From Halobacteriales archaeon SW_5_68_122 (GTDB lineage Archaea > Halobacteriota > Halobacteria > Halobacteriales > Haloarculaceae): a stretch of 19,239 nt of DNA. A program made the position numbers and the translations under genes. The stretch covers positions 1-19,239 of the forward strand of contig PXSL01000031.1 of assembly GCA_003022815.1 (NCBI GenBank). Direction: 5' to 3'. This document shows positions 14,062-19,239 of this stretch, piece by piece. Every line of letters begins with the position of its first letter. The stretch's first letter is position 1. The notes below the pieces were generated by a model. The model was not told the DNA's origin, made no database searches, and saw nothing but the letters and a program-made list of their open reading frames with translations.

Positions 14062-14406
14062 GGGGCCACCCTATGTCACTCGGTCACACGGATAAAGGTT
14101 GGCCGGGAGGCTTATGCCGTCGTGCAATCACACTGCCGGCCGTGGTTACGCGAAAATCGGTTCGGGGCATTCGACAGCAGCCGTTCGATGCAAGCCGTGT
14201 TACGGCACCAAGATTCCGAGATACGTACAGCCGGCAGTATCAGCCATCAAATTCCGCCGCGCTCCTGCGACGGCACTTCTGTGGAATCGAAGAGCCATGA
14301 TGACTCGATAAACTCTGTTCGGCTATTTGAGGGCGTCAGGACGGTCCGATGAACGATAAGAACGGAGGGGAGGTTTTTCCCGAGTAGCGGTCCGACAGTT
14401 CCGGTA
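14062..14406. other. 345-nt gene-free region between divergent genes
   Basis: It holds the promoters of the genes on both sides (GGATAAAG at 14090-14097 serving the minus strand, TTTTT at 14374-14378 serving the plus strand). No frame in it has haloarchaeal codon bias or a recognisable product. I see no tRNA, no long hairpin and no repeat; it could be relic or regulatory sequence. Confidence 0.5.
14374..14378 (+). promoter_or_regulatory. T-rich promoter box of the secreted coiled-coil gene
   Basis: TTTTT, centred 31 nt before the ATG at 14407. The start context TTCCGGTAATG resembles CTCCGGTAATG at the next gene, which also has a TTTTT box. Confidence 0.4.
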
Positions 14407-15219
14407 ATGAGACGAACCGCCGTCGTAGTCGGGCTGATCGCCGGTATCGCGTTGCTCTCGGCGGCTGCCGCCGGGAGCGTCGCCGGTGCCCAGGCCGACG
14501 CCGAGACGAACGCATCGACCGACGCCTCGTTCGGCGCGGAGGTGTCCTCGTTCATGCAGGCCAGCAGCGCCGAGGCGGAGGACGAGGTGAACAACGGAAT
14601 CTTCGTCGCCGCCCTCGAGCGGACCGACGACCCCGAACAGCGCCGGGCGCTCATCGAGAACCGGGCGGCCGAACTGGAGGAACGCCAGAAGCGCCTCCAG
14701 CAGCGTCAGGAGCGTCTCAACGAGACCGCCTCGGTCACACGGTACGCCATCGCGACGGAGGTGGCGGTCGGCGCCGCCGAACTGGAGCTGGCGGCCGATC
14801 GGACGCGACTCGCCGCGCAGGCGGGAGGGCCCAATGACGCCGCGCTAGCGGAGATACGGGCCAACGCGAGTGATATGCGCGGTCGAGCGGTCGCCGAAAT
14901 TGCGGGGAGCGTCGGCGCGCCAGCCGGCAACGGGAGCGGCCCGCCGATCGGTATGCCGCCGGCCGCGACCGGCCCCGAGGACGGCAACGAGTCGGAGTCC
15001 TCGAACGGCGGGAACGGTAACGGCTCCAACGCGTCCGCCGACCGCGGCGGCAACGAATCGGAGGCGCCGAACGAAAGTGGTTCGCAGGGAAATAACGGCC
15101 CACCGGAGGACGCCCCCGGCAACGGCAACCAGAATGGGGCGGCCGAGAGCAATGAGAACAACGGGAACGACTCCGGAAACGGGAACGGCGGGCCGCCGGA
15201 GGACTCCGGCGGCGACTGA
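14407..15219 (+). CDS. Secreted protein with coiled coil and Asn/Gly-rich tail
   Basis: A 270-residue protein. Residues 1-29 form a Sec signal peptide (MRRTAVVVGLIAGIALLSAA, probable cleavage after VAGAQA). A helical, strongly charged stretch with Arg/Gln/Glu heptads covers about 73-108 (ALIENRAAELEERQKRLQQR). From about residue 174 the tail is Asn, Gly, Ser, Pro and Glu-rich, with repeated GPPED blocks (231-235 and 262-266). About ten N-x-S/T sequons suggest N-glycosylation at the cell surface. No catalytic motif or membrane anchor is visible at the C-terminus. The neighbouring regulator at 15282 follows 62 nt downstream with a look-alike promoter. Function is unknown; a regulated surface protein is an inference. 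Confidence 0.75.
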   Translation: MRRTAVVVGLIAGIALLSAAAAGSVAGAQADAETNASTDASFGAEVSSFMQASSAEAEDEVNNGIFVAALERTDDPEQRRALIENRAAELEERQKRLQQRQERLNETASVTRYAIATEVAVGAAELELAADRTRLAAQAGGPNDAALAEIRANASDMRGRAVAEIAGSVGAPAGNGSGPPIGMPPAATGPEDGNESESSNGGNGNGSNASADRGGNESEAPNESGSQGNNGPPEDAPGNGNQNGAAESNENNGNDSGNGNGGPPEDSGGD

Positions 15220-15252
15220 ACCCGTCGACGGGGCGGACGGTTCGCGTCACCC

Positions 15253-15257
15253 TTTTT
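15253..15257 (+). promoter_or_regulatory. T-rich promoter box of the winged-helix regulator
   Basis: TTTTT, centred 27 nt before the ATG at 15282, giving a leaderless start. It resembles the promoter of the preceding gene. Confidence 0.4.
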
Positions 15258-15281
15258 CGTTCGGGGCGTCAACCTCCGGTA

Positions 15282-15947
15282 ATGGACTCGGCGGCGTTCC
15301 TGGACCTGCTCGGCAACGAGAACCGGCGGCGAATCCTCCGGCTTCTCGCCCGCAAGCCCTGTTACGTCACCGAAATAAGCGAGTACCTGAGCGTCAGTCC
15401 GAAGGCCGTCATCGACCACCTCGGCAAGCTCGAGGAGGCCGGCCTCGTCGAGTCCCACGTCGACGACGGCCGCCGGAAGTACTTCTCAATCGCGCGGAAC
15501 CTCCGGCTGGAGGTCAACGTCTCGCCGTACGAGTTCGGCACCAAAAGCGCCTACTCGGCGTCGCCGAGCCTGGACATCACCGCCTGGCGATACGTCTCGC
15601 TGGACGTCGAGCGCACCCGGCGCGACGACAGGCTGGGCGACGAGCTCGGCTCTCTCGCGGCGGACCTCCGTCGGCTCGAGCGGCTGGAGAACGAACTGTC
15701 GATGGCCCAGCGGTGGGTCCAGGGCCGGCTGACCGAGACGCTCGACGAGATAAGCGCCCACTTCGAGGGCGTCGACGGCCGGTTCTACGGCGAGCTGCTA
15801 CGAGGGCTGGTGACGGGCCCGGCAACGCCGAAGGAACTGAGCCGCCGGGTCGAGGCGCCGCCGGACGTCGTCGCCGACGCCCTCGAGGGGCTGGCCGCCC
15901 ACGGCGTCGTCGAACCCGACGGCGAGGAGTGGCGGCTAAAGGTTTGA
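15282..15947 (+). CDS. ArsR-type transcriptional regulator with two winged-helix domains
   Basis: A 221-residue DNA-binding protein. The N-terminal winged helix (about 1-75) has the ArsR-type pattern LLGNENRRRILRLLARKPCY, the recognition helix SVSPKAVIDHLGKLEEAGLV and a wing at DDGRRKYFSI. A helical middle (about 105-165, LRRLERLENELSMAQRW) may dimerise. A second winged helix (about 167-221) reads LLRGLVTGPATPKELSRRVE ... GVVEPDGEEWRLKV. No metal-binding cysteine set like that of ArsR/SmtB sensors is seen; Cys27 is alone. The effector is unknown. The T-rich promoter and start context copy those of the secreted-protein gene upstream, so it may control that gene and itself. Its TGA touches the large stem-loop downstream. 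Confidence 0.85.
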   Translation: MDSAAFLDLLGNENRRRILRLLARKPCYVTEISEYLSVSPKAVIDHLGKLEEAGLVESHVDDGRRKYFSIARNLRLEVNVSPYEFGTKSAYSASPSLDITAWRYVSLDVERTRRDDRLGDELGSLAADLRRLERLENELSMAQRWVQGRLTETLDEISAHFEGVDGRFYGELLRGLVTGPATPKELSRRVEAPPDVVADALEGLAAHGVVEPDGEEWRLKV

Positions 15948-16028
15948 TACTGATTGCCGCGGGTCAGTACGTATCGACCGCTCGACCGTAGGCGGTCGTC
16001 CCGGCAAACAGCCCACGGCAATCAGTGT
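15947..16028. terminator. Large nested stem-loop between convergent genes
   Basis: ACTGATTGCCG (15949-15959) is perfectly complementary to CGGCAATCAGT (16016-16026). The stem continues after one mismatch with GGG/CCC inside, and outside by T-G and A-T pairs. A second hairpin, CGACCGC (15975-15981) with GCGGTCG (15992-15998), lies in the loop. The structure starts at the last base of the regulator stop and ends 8 nt before the stop of the opposite gene. It could end transcription from both sides. It could also be an RNA element or an 80-nt mobile remnant. Confidence 0.6.
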
Positions 16029-16036
16029 GAGTGTCG

Positions 16037-16435
16037 TCAAATATCTCGCGTCAGGCCGTCCCGGAGGTCCCGGCCGAAGTAGTTGCCGACGCCGAACGCG
16101 AGGCCGCCGGCGACGGCGGTCTCGAGGTAGCGCCGGCGCTCGGAGACCAGCCCGAACAGGAACGCCGCGGCGAAGACGCCGAGCAGGCCCGCCCCCGGAA
16201 GCGGGACGACGGCGTCGACGGCCACCAGCCCGCCGACCGACAGCAGGAGCGCGGCGATGAAGGCTCGCGGCGAGAACAGCCGCTTTGCACGGCCGCCAAC
16301 CCGCTGACGGAGTCCCGCGTTCTCGGCAGGCGCCGGCTCGGGGTCGGAGGCCTCCTCGCCGAGTTCGACCTCGAACTCGGTGCCGACCTCGCTCTCGGCG
16401 GTTCGTTCGCGGGTCCGGGTCCGGTCGCCGCTCAT
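16037..16435 (-). CDS. Conserved membrane protein, function unknown
   Basis: A 132-residue protein: an acidic cytoplasmic N-terminus (MSGDRTRTRERTAESEVGTE, up to about residue 45), a basic patch GGRAKRLFSPR, then hydrophobic segments in AFIAALLLSVGGLVAVDAVV and GLLGVFAAAFLFGLVS. A third, glycine-rich segment, AVAGGLAFGVGNYFG, follows near the C-terminus. I do not recognise a named family. The frame is open to 16519, but I start at the ATG at 16435. A weak CGATACC (16463-16457, minus strand) is centred about 26 nt upstream, and the upstream extension would run into the gatD promoter. It is divergent from gatD and convergent with the winged-helix regulator. Confidence 0.7.
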   Translation of the reverse strand: MSGDRTRTRERTAESEVGTEFEVELGEEASDPEPAPAENAGLRQRVGGRAKRLFSPRAFIAALLLSVGGLVAVDAVVPLPGAGLLGVFAAAFLFGLVSERRRYLETAVAGGLAFGVGNYFGRDLRDGLTRDI

Positions 16436-16485
16436 GACGGAGCGAGGGCTCCCAGCGGTATCGGTCTTTCCCAGCCGAACGGTGG

Positions 16486-16493
16486 CTTTCAAG
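16486..16493 (+). promoter_or_regulatory. TATA-like box of gatD
   Basis: CTTTCAAG centred 30 nt before the ATG at 16519. It supports that ATG, and not the downstream GTG, as the original gatD start. Confidence 0.45.
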
Positions 16494-16518
16494 GGCGCGC
16501 GGCCGGTACCGACGTGCA

Positions 16519-17727
16519 TGAACCCAGGGGACCGCGTCCGCGTCGACCGCGGCGCCGCCAGCTACGAGGGCGTGCTGATGCCGTCGACGACGGCCGACCA
16601 CCTCGTCGTCAAGCTCGACGGCGGCTACAACGTCGGGGACCAACACCTATGACGTGGGCGAGCTGGGCGACGCCGAGGGCACCTCCGAAATTACCTTTGA
16701 CGAGGAACTGCCGACGGTCGCGCTCATCTCGACGGGCGGGACCATCGCTTCGACGGTCGACTACCGGACCGGCGCCGTCACCGCTCAGTTCGATGCCGAG
16801 GACGTCCTCCGTGCGGTGCCGGAACTGGCGGGCCGGGCGAACTACCGCGGCCGCGTCGTCGCCAACATCCTCTCGGAGAACATGACGCCCGACGTGTGGG
16901 TCGACCTCGCCGAAGCCATTCACGAAGAGATCCAGCGCGGCGCCGACGGCGTCGTCGTGATGCACGGCACTGACACGATGCAGTACACCGCGTCGGCGCT
17001 GTCGTTCACCCTGGAGACGCCGGTGCCGGTCGTGTTCACCGGCAGCCAGCGGTCGGCCGACCGGCCCTCCTCGGACAACGTGATGAACGCCGTCTGTGCC
17101 GTCGAGGCCGCCACGACCGACCACTCGGAGGTGCTCGTCTGCATGCACACGGACTCGTCCGACGACGTCTGTGCGCTGCACCGCGGCACCCGGGTCCGGA
17201 AGAACCACACCTCCCGCCGGGACGCCTTCGAGACGGTGGGCGCGAAGCCACTCGGCGAGGTGAAGTGGGAGACCGGCGACGTGGCCTTCGGCCGGCCCGT
17301 CGCCGATCGCGGCGTCGTCGACCTCGCGCTCGACGCCGACCTCGAACGGGACGTCGAGCTCGTGAAGTTCGTCCCCGGGACCGGCCACGGGGCCCTCGAC
17401 GTGGCCGACGGCGCCGCGGGCCTCGTCCTCGAGGGGACCGGCCTCGGCCACGTCGATACCGGCTGGATGGACCGCATCGAGGCGCTCGTCGAGGACGGCA
17501 CGACGGTCGTGATGACCAGCCAGTGCCTGGAGGGGCGGGTCTGCGACCGCGTCTACGACACCGGCCGGGACCTGCTGGAGGCGGGCGTCGTCGAGGCCGG
17601 CGACACGCTGCCGGCGACGGCGTACGTGAAGCTGATGTGGGCGCTGGCCAACGTCGAGCGCGTCGAGGAGGCGATGCGCCGCCCGGTGGCGGGCGAACTG
17701 CAGGAACGGTCGGTGCCCTGGACGTGA
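16519..17727 (+). pseudogene. gatD: GatD, Glu-tRNA(Gln) amidotransferase subunit D, frameshifted near the N-terminus
   Basis: GatD is the asparaginase-like subunit of archaeal GatDE, which releases ammonia from glutamine so that Glu-tRNA(Gln) becomes Gln-tRNA(Gln). The ATG at 16519 gives the N-terminal domain MNPGDRVRVDRGAASYEGVL ... KLDGGYNVG but stops at 16652. The asparaginase-like part continues in another frame (YDVGELGDAEGTSEITFDEE, ISTGGTIASTVDYRTG, VMHGTDTMQ, RVRKNHTSRRDAFETVG) to 17727. Homologues I remember have about 20 residues between GYNVG and the next conserved YDV segment, so a short deletion plus frameshift at about 16635-16648 is likely. A GTG at 16654 could start a truncated protein lacking the N-terminal domain. 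CTTTCAAG (16486-16493) is centred 30 nt before the ATG. Its TGA overlaps the GNAT GTG. Confidence 0.88.
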
Positions 17728-18641
17728 CGGCGGCCGACGGGGTCGAGGTGCGACAGGCCCGTCATGACGACCGGGAGGCCGTCGTCGCGTTCACCGAGGA
17801 CACCTGGCCGGAACTGGGCGGCGACTACCTGCCCCGGGTGTTCGACGAGTGGGTCGACACCGACGGTCCCGAACAGCACACGTTCGTGGCTGCCGTCGAC
17901 GACCGGCCGGTCGGGGTCCTCCAGGCGGTGCTGCTGTCGGACCACGAGGCGTGGGCTCAGGGGATGCGCGTCGCCCCCGAGTTCCGCGGCGCCTCGGTCG
18001 GCCGCCGCCTGAGCCGCGCCGCCTTCGAGTGGGCGGCCGTCAGGAACGCGACCGTCTGCCGGAACATGGTCTTCTCGTGGAATGCCGCCGGCCTCGGGCA
18101 GGCGCGGGCGGTCGGCTTCGAGCCGGTCGCCGAGTTCCGCTGGCTGGAACCGGACGCGGACCCGGAGGCGCCCCGCGAACTCGCGGTCGGCCACGACCCG
18201 ACCGTCGCCTGGAGCACCTTCCGCGGCAGCGACGCCGACCGTCACCTCCGGGGACTGGGACTGGACCTCGAGGAGTCGTGGGCGCTCGCGGAGGTGACCG
18301 AGCGCCGGCTCGGGGACGCCGAGTCGACGCTCGCTCTCCGCGGCGAGGACCGCCGGCGGGCGATGACCTACCGGACGCGGACGTTCGAGCGGGAGGACGA
18401 CGAGGGGGCCGAGGAGACGTGGGCCGAGTACGGCGTCGCCGCCTGGGAGGACCACGAGGCACTGTCGGAACTCGCGGCCGCCATCGCCAGGGACGCCGCC
18501 GCGGCCGGCGCCGACCGGGCCCGGGTGCTGGTCCCCGAGACGCCGCGGCACGTCTCCGACGCCGCCCGCGCCCGGGTGCCGTTCGTCGACGAACCGGACT
18601 TCGTCCTCGAGCGGGACCTGACAGGCTACGGCGGTCAATAG
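17724..18641 (+). CDS. GNAT-family N-acetyltransferase
   Basis: A 305-residue protein starting at a GTG that overlaps the gatD TGA (GTGA, 17724-17727). The first frame words are VEVRQARHDDREAVVAFTED, the usual opening of a GNAT domain. The acetyl-CoA-binding region is GMRVAPEFRGASVGRRLSRA (about 81-100), followed by a helix and NAAGLGQARAVGFEPVAEFR, as in GNAT motif B. The C-terminal half (about 150-305) is less typical and may be a second, degenerate GNAT-like domain. The substrate is unknown. The overlap implies translational coupling to gatD. The long upstream extension of the frame is antisense-type shadow inside gatD. Confidence 0.85.
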   Translation: MTAADGVEVRQARHDDREAVVAFTEDTWPELGGDYLPRVFDEWVDTDGPEQHTFVAAVDDRPVGVLQAVLLSDHEAWAQGMRVAPEFRGASVGRRLSRAAFEWAAVRNATVCRNMVFSWNAAGLGQARAVGFEPVAEFRWLEPDADPEAPRELAVGHDPTVAWSTFRGSDADRHLRGLGLDLEESWALAEVTERRLGDAESTLALRGEDRRRAMTYRTRTFEREDDEGAEETWAEYGVAAWEDHEALSELAAAIARDAAAAGADRARVLVPETPRHVSDAARARVPFVDEPDFVLERDLTGYGGQ

Positions 18642-18662
18642 ACGGCTCCGAAACTCGGGCGG

Positions 18663-19239
18663 CTACGCGGAGAGGTCGAAGGCCACGGCGACGGCGCCGT
18701 CCTCAACCCCGAAGAACGCCAGTCGGTGTCGCCCCGACTGGAGGTCCGGACACACCTCGACGTCGCTCTGTGCCGACGCCTCGACGACCCCCTCCTCGGT
18801 CAACTCGATGGACCACTCGAACCCCTTGCCCGGGGCGTGAGAGACGGCCTCGTCGGTGTACTCGAAGGCCGCGCCGGAGTCGATGACCCGGACGTCCTGC
18901 CAGCCCTCCTCGGTGCGAACCTGGAGGGCGTACCTGGCGCTGTTTCCGGTCTCGACCGGTTCGTCGGTGACGTTCGTCAGGCTGGCGTTGAGCGTCTCCC
19001 CGTACTCGTAGGACAGCCGGTCGACCCGCATCGAGAGGGTGGTTTCGCCGTCCTGCCCGTAGTCGCCCCACCGGAGGGCGTCCTCGTCGAACCGCTGGTC
19101 GTGGCGTTCGACGCCGGTCCGGTCACACGACAGCGGCGCGACGGGGTCGGCCTCCTCGTCCGGCCGGACGCTCCCCGGCAGGTTCTCCGGGGCGGGCGAC
19201 AGGGGGTCGTCGACCGACGCCGTCACGGTCGAGGACTCC
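18663..19239 (-). CDS. Probable exported Ig-like domain protein, N-terminus outside the window
   Basis: The frame is open at the right edge, so the start is not visible; a GTG at 19226 is only an internal valine. The visible 191 residues begin ESSTVTASVDDPLSP, a Pro/Asp-rich linker typical after a haloarchaeal lipoprotein signal. Next is SCDRTGVERHDQRFDEDALR, then a beta-sandwich-like domain (DRLSYEYGETLNASLTNVTD ... RTEEGWQDVRVIDSGAAFEY ... SGRHRLAFFG). The alternation of strands and the YEYGETLNASLTNVTD-type strand recall bacterial Ig-like (Big_14-like) domains; this is impression, not a search result. Two cysteines (in SCDRTG and EVCPDL) could pair. It is convergent with the GNAT gene, 21 nt apart. 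Confidence 0.7.
   Translation of the reverse strand, partial: ESSTVTASVDDPLSPAPENLPGSVRPDEEADPVAPLSCDRTGVERHDQRFDEDALRWGDYGQDGETTLSMRVDRLSYEYGETLNASLTNVTDEPVETGNSARYALQVRTEEGWQDVRVIDSGAAFEYTDEAVSHAPGKGFEWSIELTEEGVVEASAQSDVEVCPDLQSGRHRLAFFGVEDGAVAVAFDLSA

Noticed and set aside
14099..14311. 70-residue frame in the gap before the secreted-protein gene
   Set aside because: No haloarchaeal codon bias or acidic composition, no promoter at the right distance.
14349..14387. 12-codon frame (MNDKNGGEVFPE) with a TATTTG box about 26 nt upstream, before the secreted-protein gene
   Set aside because: Too short to support; its 3' part overlaps the promoter of 14407, so an upstream peptide cannot be told from chance.
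16519..16700. Programmed frameshifting in gatD (and in dgcN or secD)
   Set aside because: A ribosomal slip would not restore the roughly 20 missing residues, and no slippery run is seen at the joins.

Overview
The window reads as a high-GC haloarchaeal chromosome segment (class Halobacteria). The proteins are acidic, and many genes appear leaderless, with an AT-rich box about 25-31 nt before the start codon. The gene content is archaeal core: SecF/SecD, aIF5B, Nob1, GatD, a Vms1-type peptidyl-tRNA hydrolase and a halocyanin. I see no rRNA, tRNA, CRISPR array, transposase, integrase or recognisable defence system.

Layout, left to right: secF-secD on the minus strand, with secD running off the left edge; a MOSC-domain gene convergent with a small haloarchaeal family gene; a membrane-protein gene divergent from pgi (glucose-6-phosphate isomerase); a CPBP membrane protease; a small ribbon-helix-helix-like gene convergent with nob1, which is preceded by a 5'-truncated PRC-barrel remnant; a Tat-lipoprotein halocyanin; infB (aIF5B); two small membrane-protein genes; a 640-nt gene-free stretch built from inverted repeats and hairpins; a dgcN-dgcA pair (N-acetyl-D-glutamate route); a Vms1/ANKZF1-like gene; a small conserved gene; a 345-nt gene-free stretch; a secreted coiled-coil protein and a two-winged-helix regulator with look-alike promoters; a large stem-loop; a membrane protein; gatD overlapping a GNAT gene; and a partial Ig-like protein at the right edge.

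The most striking result is that five otherwise well-conserved genes (secD, pgi, the PRC-barrel gene, dgcN, gatD) each look as if they lost a short block, roughly 60-90 nt by comparison with remembered homologues. Three are thrown out of frame, one loses its start region and one stays in frame. A frameshifted gatD would be hard to tolerate in an archaeon, so assembly or sequencing dropout is the first explanation to test; real microhomology deletions are the alternative.

The other structures worth attention are the repeat island at 10237-10729, the intergenic stem-loop at 15947-16028, a 16-bp all-AT palindrome at a promoter, a 12-bp palindrome over the infB transcription start and Shine-Dalgarno region, and convergent gene pairs whose two stop codons share a single CTAG.
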